From NCBI GenBank assembly GCA_021773015.1, contig JAJFKW010000001.1, positions 2,525,305 to 2,589,304 on the forward strand: a DNA stretch of 64,000 nucleotides. The letters run 5' to 3'. The notes under the pieces were generated by a model. The model saw nothing but the letters and a program-made list of their open reading frames with translations, had not been told where the DNA came from and searched no databases. The stretch's first letter is position 1. Each line of letters starts with the position of its first letter. The position numbers were made by a program, and so were the translations under genes. Below are positions 1-8,344 of this stretch, one piece after another. Origin of the DNA: Woeseia sp. (lineage in GTDB: Bacteria; Pseudomonadota; Gammaproteobacteria; Steroidobacterales; Woeseiaceae).

Positions 1-114
1 CTCGCCCGACGCTTCTATCGCGCACTAACTTACAAGAATAGGCGCCTGATGCGAATGGCCGGAGTCAAAGAACAACCCGCTAGTAAACAACCGCGCAAGT
101 CGGAGGAGAAATGA
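1..114 (+). CDS. 3' end of an unidentified gene (partial)
   Basis: An open frame enters from the left edge and stops with TGA at 112-114, giving 37 lysine- and arginine-rich residues that end in RKSEEK. The following helix-turn-helix gene starts only three bases later and its ribosome-binding site lies inside this frame. That spacing suggests one co-transcribed unit with the integrase. Too little is present to name a family, and it could be a chance open frame. Confidence 0.35.
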   Translation, partial: LARRFYRALTYKNRRLMRMAGVKEQPASKQPRKSEEK

Positions 115-117
115 GAA

Positions 118-444
118 ATGCGAACCCACAATCTCCTAGAAGCCGCTGCGTTTCTACATATGTCGCCGTCGGCTCTACGAATGAAAGTAAAGCAGGGACT
201 AGTCAAGGCCTCGAAGCCTGGCAAACGTTGGGTGTTTTTGGAATCCGACTTGCTGGAGTACTTGCGGGCAGGCCAAACGGTGGTTCAAGAGGTCGCTGCT
301 TTTGCAGTGAGGCCAGTTAGGTGTCCGTCTACAAACGTGGGGCGACCTATTGGGTCCGGATTACGGCTCCCGGCGGACAACGAATACGCCAGTCTGCTCA
401 AACTACCAGTAAGCAAGCGGCACAGGAATACCACGACAACCTAA
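118..444 (+). CDS. Excisionase-like helix-turn-helix protein
   Basis: Residues 1-55 form a compact winged helix-turn-helix of the excisionase/MerR-like type: an LLEAAAFLHMSPSALRMKVK helix pair, then a KRWVFLESDLLEYL wing. Such proteins bind attachment sites and direct integrase toward excision, or act as small regulators. The ATG at 118 is chosen because GGAGGAG at 102-108 sits nine bases upstream; the ATG at 111 is too close. The tail after about residue 65 is low in structure and overlaps the integrase start at 321 by 124 bases in another frame, so translation may be coupled. The xis-then-int order is typical of integrative elements. The exact role is inferred from position. Confidence 0.6.
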   Translation: MRTHNLLEAAAFLHMSPSALRMKVKQGLVKASKPGKRWVFLESDLLEYLRAGQTVVQEVAAFAVRPVRCPSTNVGRPIGSGLRLPADNEYASLLKLPVSKRHRNTTTT

Positions 445-1307
445 AAGCAGAACTGTGGCGCGTGTACAAATTAGGCGAGAAGCCCCGGCGGACGTGGCAG
501 GAAGCTGCGGTCCGCTGGGCCTCCGAGACTGAGGGTAAAGCCGACCACCGGCACGATGTAGCAAAGCTTCGGTGGCTTCATCAGTTCCTGGGGCACCTTT
601 ATCTCGATGAGGTTTCTCGGGATCTTATCGATGAGATAGCCAGCAAGAAGAGGAAAACAGCGGCCCCAGCTACAGCGAATCGCTACCTAGCGTTGATTCG
701 GTCGGTTCTGCGTGCAGCGAGGGACGACTGGGAGTGGCTAGACTCGATACCGAGAGTGCATCTTTCGAAAGAACCACCGGGTCGCATTAGATGGCTGACT
801 CGGGAGGAGGCTCAACGACTAATTCGGGAATTGCCGGAGCATTTGGCCTCAATGGCAACTTTCTCGTTAGCGACCGGCCTACGACGAAGCAACGTTACTC
901 AGTTGCGTTGGGAGCATGTGAACCTTGCTATCGCTCAAGCCTGGGTTCCCGCCGAACTATCCAAGACTGGAGTTGCGATTTCTGTACCGCTGAATCAGGC
1001 CGCGTTGGCAGTGTTGACAAAACAGGTTGGCAAGAACGACGAATACGTATTCGTCTACCGGAACAAGCCAGTTGAGCAGACAAGCACCAAGGCTTGGTAT
1101 GCTGCTTTGAAGCGAGCAGACATAACGAATTTCAAGTGGCACGACCTACGGCACACGTGGGCGTCTTGGCATGTACAAAGCGGAACGCCGCTACAGGAGT
1201 TGATGGACCTCGGCGGGTGGAAGACATACAAAACCGTTCTACGGTACGCTCATCTTGGCGGCCGACAGCTTTCAACCGCAGCGAAACGTATCGACGGCAT
1301 TCTGTGA
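321..1307 (+). CDS. Tyrosine recombinase / phage-type integrase
   Basis: This 328-residue protein has the layout of a tyrosine site-specific recombinase. It has an N-terminal arm-binding region (about 1-60, starting MSVYKRGATYWVRI), a SAM-like core-binding domain (about 60-165) and a C-terminal catalytic domain. Catalytic signatures are the first arginine in ATGLRRSNVTQLRW, the HxxR box in WHDLRHTWASWH, and the nucleophile tyrosine in LRYAHL near residue 309. Length is normal for a full integrase and no key residue is missing, so it is probably active. The start is GTG at 321, inside the upstream helix-turn-helix gene. Its likely target is the tRNA-Phe gene about 5 kb away, because att-like repeats occur there. 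It could equally be an integrase of a neighbouring, older island. Confidence 0.9.
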   Translation: MSVYKRGATYWVRITAPGGQRIRQSAQTTSKQAAQEYHDNLKAELWRVYKLGEKPRRTWQEAAVRWASETEGKADHRHDVAKLRWLHQFLGHLYLDEVSRDLIDEIASKKRKTAAPATANRYLALIRSVLRAARDDWEWLDSIPRVHLSKEPPGRIRWLTREEAQRLIRELPEHLASMATFSLATGLRRSNVTQLRWEHVNLAIAQAWVPAELSKTGVAISVPLNQAALAVLTKQVGKNDEYVFVYRNKPVEQTSTKAWYAALKRADITNFKWHDLRHTWASWHVQSGTPLQELMDLGGWKTYKTVLRYAHLGGRQLSTAAKRIDGIL

Positions 1308-1476
1308 CATCAAACAAACGAATAGTGTACGAAACGGTGAATTCAGCGCCCAAATTTGCAGAACGCATAGGCGGCGAGTAAATTGTGTACGTCGTCGAAA
1401 TCCGTCTAATCACAAGATTTCCTCTCCGAGCATTGGATTTAATTAGTCGTATCCGGAGTAATTTAGGGAGTGCCGG

Positions 1477-3102
1477 ATGACCGTTTCACGCAGACAAGTA
1501 CTCAGCGGGCTAGGTGCAAGTTTGCTTGGTGCATGCTGCCACCAATCACCAAGCATACTTACAATCAAACGATCTCCTGTGCTCGGCCGTCATGGATTGC
1601 TGAACATGACGGGTGGAACGACCGAATACGACTCTCGAGTTCCGACTGCTGACGCACATGCGCACTTTTTCAACGCGACTGACATGCAGGCCGGAAGTTA
1701 TCTCGTCGGCCCGGTGGCAAATGAAGCTGGGCTGAGCAGTGATTTTCGGGAGCTTATTCGATTCGCAGGTGAAGTAATTGACTTGATAGCGAGGCTGATC
1801 GCGCCAAGCGCTAGCGCTGAGTTCTCACATCTTCGAAGTCTCTACCCAGACTTGGAGAACCTTAGCAATCAGGACGATCGGCTTCGATTTCTTGACGATG
1901 AAATCGACGATCACGACAAAGAGCATTCCGGAAAAGTTTTCAACGCTCTAAAGCGTCGCGGTTTTGTGAAGGAATTTGATACCTATATTGAAAGGACTGC
2001 CGGTAAAAAGGCAGCTGGCCAATTCCAATTGTCCGGAGAGCTAATCTATAAGACTGTCTCCGACAACCGGGATGAATACGACGCTTTGGTCGGGGAACTT
2101 GAATCGGGGTCGATAGACATTGTTCGCGAAGCACTAGCGCTTATCGAATTCATCTATCAGATGCTCACGTACCGACTGTTTAACATCCGGAAATTCCAGA
2201 AAGCATTCTCGGTGCGGAGCAAGCTCACACGAGTGGATTCAGTCGCCGATGTCTTGGTGGATTTCGACAAGTGGCTCGGCCGATGCGAAGCCTATTCAAG
2301 AATGCAGGATCAAATTACTCTTCATTCAGAGTTGGCACGAATAACTGGAAATTTCGTAGTGCCTATCGCAGCGTACAACCCCTGGACTGCAATCGAAGAC
2401 GGAGGAGAGCAACTGAGCATGATTGAAACCGCGATCAGATCTGGCGGTTTCCGCGGAGTGAAAATCTATCCGACTGTCGGTTATTTTCCTTTGGGCAACA
2501 GCAAGCCGGGCGTGTATCCAAATGTAGATTTTGAACATCCCAATTTAGAGCAACTCGACACCTCTTTGACTAAACTATTTGAGCTGTGCATCGAGTGCGA
2601 CGTACCGGTAATTGCGCATGGCAATCATTCGATGGCGACTTTGGATGAATTTTATGAAATGGCAGGTCCAAAGGGTTGGCGACATGTTGTTGAAGCCGCC
2701 AGCCTGGATGGATTGAAGATCAACGTTGGTCACTTTGGCGGAGACCATGTGGACGAATCTGGTAATCGCTGGAGCAAGCAGTTCGTTGACCTTATGAAAC
2801 GCAGCGAGGGATTGCACGGTGATCTGGGTTTCTGGGATGCACTCGCAGACGGTGAACGGATCGGTGAATTTGTTCGAATTGCGAACCAGCCTTTAGGCAA
2901 CGGTCAGCGAGCCGCGGACAGAATAATGTACGGCTCAGACTGGTTGATGTTGTTAACAGACCCGGACTGGCGGTCATATGCAGATAGAATGTATGAAAAT
3001 CTCGTTGGCGAGATTGAAGCTGACGATATCGTCAAAATCTTTCAGAGTAATGTTCAACTCTTCTATGGAGCGGGACGCACGGGTGCCGAAGCTATCTCGT
3101 GA
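1477..3102 (+). CDS. Tat-exported, lipoprotein-type amidohydrolase
   Basis: This 541-residue protein belongs to the metal-dependent amidohydrolase superfamily (amidohydrolase_2 type). The N-terminus carries both a twin-arginine motif (SRRQVL, residues 4-9) and a lipobox (LGAC, cysteine 20), predicting folded export and lipid anchoring. Metal-binding signatures visible are HAH at residues 61-63, an internal histidine in VIAHGNHS, and an aspartate in MYGSDW near the C-terminus. Between about residues 90 and 270 lies a long helical insertion absent from most small family members. Start ATG 1477 has AGGGAG six bases upstream. It sits alone between the integrase and the att-like repeat at 3214, so it looks like island cargo. 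The substrate cannot be read from the sequence. Confidence 0.8.
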   Translation: MTVSRRQVLSGLGASLLGACCHQSPSILTIKRSPVLGRHGLLNMTGGTTEYDSRVPTADAHAHFFNATDMQAGSYLVGPVANEAGLSSDFRELIRFAGEVIDLIARLIAPSASAEFSHLRSLYPDLENLSNQDDRLRFLDDEIDDHDKEHSGKVFNALKRRGFVKEFDTYIERTAGKKAAGQFQLSGELIYKTVSDNRDEYDALVGELESGSIDIVREALALIEFIYQMLTYRLFNIRKFQKAFSVRSKLTRVDSVADVLVDFDKWLGRCEAYSRMQDQITLHSELARITGNFVVPIAAYNPWTAIEDGGEQLSMIETAIRSGGFRGVKIYPTVGYFPLGNSKPGVYPNVDFEHPNLEQLDTSLTKLFELCIECDVPVIAHGNHSMATLDEFYEMAGPKGWRHVVEAASLDGLKINVGHFGGDHVDESGNRWSKQFVDLMKRSEGLHGDLGFWDALADGERIGEFVRIANQPLGNGQRAADRIMYGSDWLMLLTDPDWRSYADRMYENLVGEIEADDIVKIFQSNVQLFYGAGRTGAEAIS

Positions 3103-3213
3103 GGTAGAAATGATCAATCTGAAGTCGTCGAAGTACTTGGAAGGACCACGATGAGTCTATGGAACAAAAACTGGCACGCGCCGAAGATTCGAGACGGCAG
3201 CAATTCAACCTAA

Positions 3214-3242
3214 GTATTTGAAAAGAATCGCGGCCAGGGGCG
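3214..3242. repeat. att-like direct repeat, left copy
   Basis: This 29-base stretch matches 6452-6480 at 25 of 29 positions without gaps. There are two perfect 11-base blocks (GTATTTGAAAA and GGCCAGGGGCG) separated by a poorly matching 7-base spacer. The second copy runs across the 3' terminus of the tRNA-Phe gene, the classic place for an integrase attachment site. The two copies bracket the toxin/metallopeptidase/Beta operon. The surrounding 3103-3450 shows no convincing coding frame and is probably a junction of old insertions. Confidence 0.55.
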
Positions 3243-3450
3243 CGGCGATGACCGTAACATATTGATCTTTAGATGGTTTCTATCCCGATCAGGTTCACTG
3301 CTATCCCAGTCTATACCCCCAGGACCGCCGCCAAATAGAGATGGTCGCAGCGGTGAGGTCACCCCGTGCTACAAATGTCGATCGCCAGACAATGCCTCTG
3401 AATTGCGTTGGGGCCGTCTGGACCGCGACTAGATTCAGCTCGTCACTAAT

Positions 3451-3503
3451 TCCCGAAACGGGATAAAAACAAAGTTCCCGATTTGGGTACTTTTGTGCTA
3501 CCC
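3451..3503. promoter_or_regulatory. Candidate operator/promoter of the toxin operon
   Basis: Two inverted repeats lie just upstream of the toxin start: TCCCGAAACGGGA at 3451-3463 and GGGTA-N9-TACCC at 3485-3503. A looser CCC-GATTT-GGG overlaps between them. A TGC-TACCCT string at the second repeat could serve as an extended -10. HigA-type antitoxins usually repress their own operon from such palindromes. This assignment is positional and not proven. Confidence 0.4.
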
Positions 3504-3532
3504 TACGCCTAACAAGACTCGAAGGTGCACCG

Positions 3533-3823
3533 ATGAAAGTCGTCGGAAGGAACCGATTGCAGGCATTTGGTGTTCAACACGCGGATGCGCGCGAATGGCT
3601 CAAAAACTGGTTGGCGGAGGTTGAATTGGCATTGTGGGAAACCCCTCATGAGGTCAAGGCACAGTACCCGTCCGCCAGCGTCATCGGGAACAACACGATT
3701 ATATTTAATGTGAGAGGAAACCACTATCGACTCGAGGTAACGATTGCGTACCAAACAAAAGTTGTCGTAATTATTTGGATTGGCACCCATGCCGAATACG
3801 ACAGGCGAAATCAGAATCGTTAG
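3533..3823 (+). CDS. higB: HigB-family mRNA interferase toxin
   Basis: This 96-residue protein matches the HigB/RelE-like toxin family over its whole length. Recognisable conserved segments are FGVQHADAREWLKNW, the central PSASVIGNNTIIFNVRGNHY, and the C-terminal WIGTHAEYD box. Family members cleave mRNA, usually on the ribosome, when their antitoxin is degraded. Length (about 95-100) is typical, so it looks intact. It is the first gene of a tight operon; the antitoxin gene starts eight bases after its stop. The ribosome-binding site (AAGGTG) is weak. The toxin-first order is standard for higBA. I am confident of the family, less so of toxicity here. Confidence 0.88.
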   Translation: MKVVGRNRLQAFGVQHADAREWLKNWLAEVELALWETPHEVKAQYPSASVIGNNTIIFNVRGNHYRLEVTIAYQTKVVVIIWIGTHAEYDRRNQNR

Positions 3824-3831
3824 GAAGGACA

Positions 3832-5031
3832 ATGGAACCCCGTATTATTAAAGACGACCAGCAGTATCAAGATTACATTGATCAGGTGGCGCAGTTGGCG
3901 GCACGTGATCCTGATGTAGACTCGCCAGACGGTGCACGGTTGGAATTGCTCGCGAAACTCGTCGAAGATTATGAACGGGAAACCATCGAATTCCCCCGTC
4001 CCGATCCGATCGATGCTCTACTTTTTCGAATGGAGCAACTGGAACTGCGGCAGGCCGACATTGCGGAGTACATTGGCGGCAAGAATCGTGCGTCCGAGAT
4101 TTTGAACCGGAAGCGCAAGCTCACATTGCCGATGATTCGTGCGCTGCACGACCATCTGAAAATTCCGCTTGAGCTCCTAATTGCGGATCCCGAGCCGAAT
4201 GCGCCGGCCGCTGAGCTTGTCAGCGAGAACGACATACCCATTTCGATGCTTATTCAGCGCGGTTGGGCAAGTGCGGCATCTACAGCGCGGGATTTGCTTG
4301 ACCGGCTCCAGGCACCTGCCGGCAGCCCTATTCTGTTCAAAAGCACTCGTACTATCGGCATAGGTTCGCGCACAAATCGGACGCATGTTTGGCTATGGCT
4401 AGCACGCGTTCGCGAATTAGCTGATGCGGATTCAGAAACCAGTAAGCGATTTCGTCGTGACGCGCTCGATGCAGACTTTATTCGCTATGTTGTTCGATTG
4501 AGTTACATGACAAACGGTCCTCGGTTGGCCAAAGAGTGCCTCGCGGACCGCGGAATTTCATTGATAATAGAGCCGCATTTACCCAGTACACATTTAGATG
4601 GCGCTGCAATGCTTGGTTGCCGAGGCACTCCCGTCATCGGACTTTCACTCAGGCAGAATCGGGTAGACAACTTTTGGTTCACCTTGATTCATGAGCTGGT
4701 TCACGCTTGGAAGCATCTATTTGACACAGAGTGGTCGGTAATTGTCGATGAGAATATCGAGAAACAAAATGATGAAGATGAGCTTGAGCGAGAGGCTAAT
4801 TACTTGGCGGGACGATTGGCAATTTCTCCTAGCGAGTGGAAGCGAAGCGAGGCTCATCGTTATCCGACAGTTGCATCAATCAACGAACTGGCCGACAAAC
4901 TTCAGATCAGCCCAGCCATTGTAGCCGGTCGCGTACGCTTCGAGCGCAACAACTACCGGCTTTTTTCGAAGTTGGTTGGTTATAGGCAGATTCGACAACA
5001 CTTTCCAGATGTAATGTGGCCGAAACGATGA
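3832..5031 (+). CDS. higA: HigA antitoxin fused to ImmA/IrrE metallopeptidase
   Basis: This 399-residue protein has two clear parts. Residues 1-125 are a HigA-type antitoxin with a Cro/C1-like helix-turn-helix (FRMEQLELRQADIAEYIGGK, then ASEILNRKRKLTLPMIRALH). Residues about 190-399 are an ImmA/IrrE-type zinc peptidase with HELVH at 287-291 and the downstream glutamates of DELEREANYLAGRLA near 319-321. ImmA/IrrE proteins cleave repressors or partner proteins in response to stress or phage signals. The start is ATG 3832, with AGGAAGG four bases upstream; an in-frame upstream ATG at 3775 lies inside the toxin gene and is rejected. The stop overlaps the next start as ATGA. The fusion puts neutraliser, operator binding and a candidate protease sensor in one chain. 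Confidence 0.88.
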   Translation: MEPRIIKDDQQYQDYIDQVAQLAARDPDVDSPDGARLELLAKLVEDYERETIEFPRPDPIDALLFRMEQLELRQADIAEYIGGKNRASEILNRKRKLTLPMIRALHDHLKIPLELLIADPEPNAPAAELVSENDIPISMLIQRGWASAASTARDLLDRLQAPAGSPILFKSTRTIGIGSRTNRTHVWLWLARVRELADADSETSKRFRRDALDADFIRYVVRLSYMTNGPRLAKECLADRGISLIIEPHLPSTHLDGAAMLGCRGTPVIGLSLRQNRVDNFWFTLIHELVHAWKHLFDTEWSVIVDENIEKQNDEDELEREANYLAGRLAISPSEWKRSEAHRYPTVASINELADKLQISPAIVAGRVRFERNNYRLFSKLVGYRQIRQHFPDVMWPKR

Positions 5032-6179
5032 AAGGTACAACGGTGTACTCACCCATTCTGCGCGGCAAAGAAGGCGAAGTTCGCGCGCTGGGTAGCTTGG
5101 AACCGAAAACACAGAATCTAGTTCTGCCCATGCTTGATGTGCCTGTCTACGACGTAAATAAGCTATCTGAAAAGCTCTGTCAGCTAGTCGATCACATTGG
5201 CAGAACCTGGGGCACTGCGCATCCGTTGTTGTTTGACATGTCGCGCTATCAGCCGGAGGCGGTGACACCTGATGGGTCCCACCCGATCGAACTTCTGTTC
5301 GAACAAGCGCGTCAGAGGAAACTCCTGGCTATTCCTGTAACCGGACCAGAAGAGGACCGTGGGCCGGGTGACCGATATCTGAAGGCAGTGCGAGATATAG
5401 CCAAGCGACAGCAACGCGGTCTCGGGTTGCGAGTCGCTTTTGATGATTATCGGTCGATCACCATCCTTCGACCAATTCTCGATGAAACTCTTGAGACGTT
5501 GGCAAGTGAACCTGGTGAAGTAGATCTGTATCTCGATGCGGGACCAGTCGCAAAACTTGCACTTGGCGACGCGCCTATTGCCAAACTCATCGAAGGAACA
5601 GCAAACGCCGCCAAATTAGCCAGCGCAATGGAATTTCGAAGCATCACATTTGTAGGTACCAGCATCCCCGATTCAGTCGGTCCGCAATACAATTCTCGTC
5701 CGTGCAGGGTTCCTCGAATCGAGCTTGAGGCTTGGCGACTGCTCCAATCAAATAGGGAGGTCCCCAACATACATTTTGGTGACTATGGCGTTATGTCACC
5801 GCTTCAGTCCGACAGCGGCGGATCAAGGCCACCGAGTCGGATTAGACTTTCGACAGCATCGGAGCATGTGCTCTTCCGGGCTGAACCGGATGCATACTTG
5901 CATCTTCGGTCTACGGTTAGCAGAAGCCCTGTGATGAAAGAACAAGTCAACTCTTGGGGGCGGCGCTGCTTGCTTGGACAGGGTGTAGCAGGGCCTGGCA
6001 ACGCAACTGATTGGGTGGCACGAGATACCAATGCCTCGCTGGAAACCACTTGCCGTAGCGTGCTGAAGCACGTCGGTGAACCAGTTCGAGTACCACCAAT
6101 TGATATAAGGCGCGTTGGTACCAATGCGTGGCGCCAGGAAGGGTTGGACCTGCCTAGCCAGCAACCAGACGCTCAATAA
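5028..6179 (+). CDS. Beta-family protein
   Basis: This 383-residue protein opens with YSPILRGKEGEVRALGSL, the signature N-terminus of the Beta-protein family (T4 beta-like). The family's biochemical role is not established, as far as I know. Members recur in prophages and defence islands near helix-turn-helix and peptidase genes. The predicted body alternates strands and helices like a barrel-type enzyme (for example DLYLDAGPVA and FRSITFVGTSIP). The start is ATG 5028, overlapping the previous stop by four bases; a GTG at 5016 is possible but would extend past the family start. Translational coupling makes it an obligate partner in this operon. A specific activity cannot be assigned. Confidence 0.7.
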   Translation: MKGTTVYSPILRGKEGEVRALGSLEPKTQNLVLPMLDVPVYDVNKLSEKLCQLVDHIGRTWGTAHPLLFDMSRYQPEAVTPDGSHPIELLFEQARQRKLLAIPVTGPEEDRGPGDRYLKAVRDIAKRQQRGLGLRVAFDDYRSITILRPILDETLETLASEPGEVDLYLDAGPVAKLALGDAPIAKLIEGTANAAKLASAMEFRSITFVGTSIPDSVGPQYNSRPCRVPRIELEAWRLLQSNREVPNIHFGDYGVMSPLQSDSGGSRPPSRIRLSTASEHVLFRAEPDAYLHLRSTVSRSPVMKEQVNSWGRRCLLGQGVAGPGNATDWVARDTNASLETTCRSVLKHVGEPVRVPPIDIRRVGTNAWRQEGLDLPSQQPDAQ

Positions 6180-6208
6180 CTCGCGGTGCGTGGAACTCGG
6201 AGAGCCAA

Positions 6209-6343
6209 GTGAACGAACCAGACGACTCAGCACCTTTGGAATTTGTCTCTTACTCACATGACAGTGCGGAGCACAAGTATTGGGTCGGACAACTGAATTC
6301 TAGTCCGATCGCAGCCCGTACTTCCCTAGATGGTTGCCGGTAG
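6209..6343 (+). pseudogene. Truncated SEFIR-domain gene (5' fragment)
   Basis: A GTG start at 6209 opens 44 codons containing LEFVSYSHDSAEHKYWVGQL. This is the first strand and helix of SEFIR/TIR-like domains (family form FISYSHDS.EH..WV). After WVGQL the similarity ends and a TAG follows at 6341. The next 120 bases to the tRNA contain nothing SEFIR-like in any frame. Full proteins of this type are several hundred residues and include the bacterial anti-phage effector bSEFIR, so this is a remnant whose 3' part was lost. It lies 29 bases after the Beta gene, on the same strand, and ends about 110 bases before the att-like repeat at 6452. Loss during recombination at the tRNA is a reasonable inference. 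Confidence 0.6.
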
Positions 6344-6465
6344 CCGTTGGAAGTCTATGTACTCCGATTAACGGGCGAAGAAATTTCTTGGCACAATACT
6401 GACACAGACCACAAACAAACGGCCAGACACCTAATTCATAAGTATCTGACCGTATTTGAAAAATA

Positions 6466-6541
<76 letters not shown>

Positions 6542-6676
6542 AAAAACGAGCGGGGTATTACACCGGCCCCAACGGGGGGAGTCAAGCGGCAAAGCCGCAT
6601 CCTTGCACCGATTGACGCAGAAGTGTTAGAAACAGGGTGCGTTCACGCTAATTATAAGAAAAAGGACGGCTTCGCT

Positions 6677-8272
6677 ATGACCAACCCCTTTAAGAAGGTC
6701 GCGCTTGCCCTGTTTGCGCGCGGCGCCCTATTTTCGCTGATCGGGCTCTATTTGCTGCTCAAACTCATTCCCGCGCTGATTAATATCGAAGCGGGTGTTG
6801 ATTTGGCCGGCGGGGCTATCGGCGTATTTCTGTTAGGGCTTGGGATTCGCGATATTTTTGCCGCCCTGCAGCGATACACGCCGCTGCGTACCGACCGGCT
6901 GGACTTTTTCGGTATTGGTCGCGCATATCCGCCCAAATATACGGAAGATTCGCTGCCGCTCGATTTGATGAATTCGGATGCCAACCCCAATGAACAACAC
7001 CAAGGGAGTCGCGGCGAATGGATCGCCCGTGTCTATCCGAAATTCGCCTACATTCCGCTCCCCTACAAAACTATATTTCGCGCCGCACTGATCGCGGTTG
7101 TGCTCGGCATAGTGTCTCTTTTCGGCTTCTTATTCCTGCGCGTAGCGCTTGCCAGCGGTGCCGAAGCCATTCACCTCAGCGAGGTACTCGGCTGGTATCA
7201 GTTGATGGCCTTTCTAGTGGGCTACCTGTTTTGGATCTCCGTTAGCCGTCACGGTTTTCGCAACGTCTATAAATACGAACGAAATCTGATACCCGGAAAG
7301 ATGGTTGCATTTTTTGTCGGCTTGGTAATTTTCTCTGTGTTGGTCTCCGTCATCGTAGCGAACGCAGAAAAAGAGGCCATTGCTCCGCCTGACATGGGAT
7401 TGTTGCCAGCCATCATTTGGATCGGCTCGCTTGTGACAATCGGCGTGTGCGTGCTGCTCGTTTTCGTACGCAGCAAAAGAGCGCCCGAGCGTTACAACGT
7501 TTTTCGCAATGAAGAGTTTTTCACTGTCAGCATGCACCCTACGGACATCATCAACAGCATCAAATCCTATACCGGTCGCATCGGTGGCGGCACCTATATG
7601 CATGTCGGCAATTGGAAACCTAAATTTCAAGAACACACCGCCGTGTCTGCCGGTGAGTTTGAGGCCGACTTGCACGCCGAATCATCCATTCAACTCAACG
7701 AATCCAGCGGTCAAGGCGGCGAAGCGAACATCGGCAACCTGGTCGCACTGGTCGGTATTTTCCTGAGCGGAACAGCGGGTATCTTACTGTGGCAAGGCGT
7801 TAGCGACGCAGTGGCCGACCCGGAAGGCGCGCTACTCGCAATACGCACACCCATCGCGCTGTTTATCTTCGGCAGCTTGCTGTACCGCCTTGGCAGCATC
7901 GCCATTGCCGAGCTTCAATGGACTTCCGTTGCCACCTACACCCACATGGACGGTACCTTTCAAACCCAAGGCGGCATGGCCTTAATGCAAGCAGGCGATC
8001 ATTCTGTCAAAGGTTCCGTGCTCACCAGCGCGAACGTTCAACCCCGCTGCGCTTACATTACCAGCATCGGTTATCTCGACCCTCGAATGGCGAAGGAGAA
8101 AATTGTACGAACCATTGATCGCGTCGATCCCGCGGAACCGGTGGCAAACGAGCTGATCGATTTTATCCGCAACCAAGCCGCTAACATGATGAACGCCGGC
8201 GCGCCTGCGGCGCCGCCGAGCGCACCAAGAATCGAGCAACGCGAGTCACCACCCGCCGCTGACGAGGAATAG
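6677..8272 (+). CDS. Multi-pass membrane protein of unknown function
   Basis: This 531-residue protein starts at ATG 6677; the frame is open further upstream but only across the tRNA gene, which is chance. About seven hydrophobic segments are visible. Examples are ALFSLIGLYLLLKLIP near the start, AALIAVVLGIVSLFGFLFL, LMAFLVGYLFWIS, FFVGLVIFSVLVSVIV and IIWIGSLVTIGVCVLLVFV. Two more follow a soluble loop: VALVGIFLSGTAGILLWQG and PIALFIFGSLLYRLGSI. The soluble loop (about 365-460) and the alanine/proline-rich acidic tail are probably cytoplasmic. No catalytic or transport motif is recognisable. It stands alone downstream of the tRNA, on the core-genome side of the island. Confidence 0.7.
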   Translation: MTNPFKKVALALFARGALFSLIGLYLLLKLIPALINIEAGVDLAGGAIGVFLLGLGIRDIFAALQRYTPLRTDRLDFFGIGRAYPPKYTEDSLPLDLMNSDANPNEQHQGSRGEWIARVYPKFAYIPLPYKTIFRAALIAVVLGIVSLFGFLFLRVALASGAEAIHLSEVLGWYQLMAFLVGYLFWISVSRHGFRNVYKYERNLIPGKMVAFFVGLVIFSVLVSVIVANAEKEAIAPPDMGLLPAIIWIGSLVTIGVCVLLVFVRSKRAPERYNVFRNEEFFTVSMHPTDIINSIKSYTGRIGGGTYMHVGNWKPKFQEHTAVSAGEFEADLHAESSIQLNESSGQGGEANIGNLVALVGIFLSGTAGILLWQGVSDAVADPEGALLAIRTPIALFIFGSLLYRLGSIAIAELQWTSVATYTHMDGTFQTQGGMALMQAGDHSVKGSVLTSANVQPRCAYITSIGYLDPRMAKEKIVRTIDRVDPAEPVANELIDFIRNQAANMMNAGAPAAPPSAPRIEQRESPPAADEE

Positions 8273-8344
8273 GCGACGCCGCAGGGTACGGAATTCGCCA
8301 CTGTCGCTCTAACCGCGAATCGGACAGGCGCGCAGTGTCGTTGA

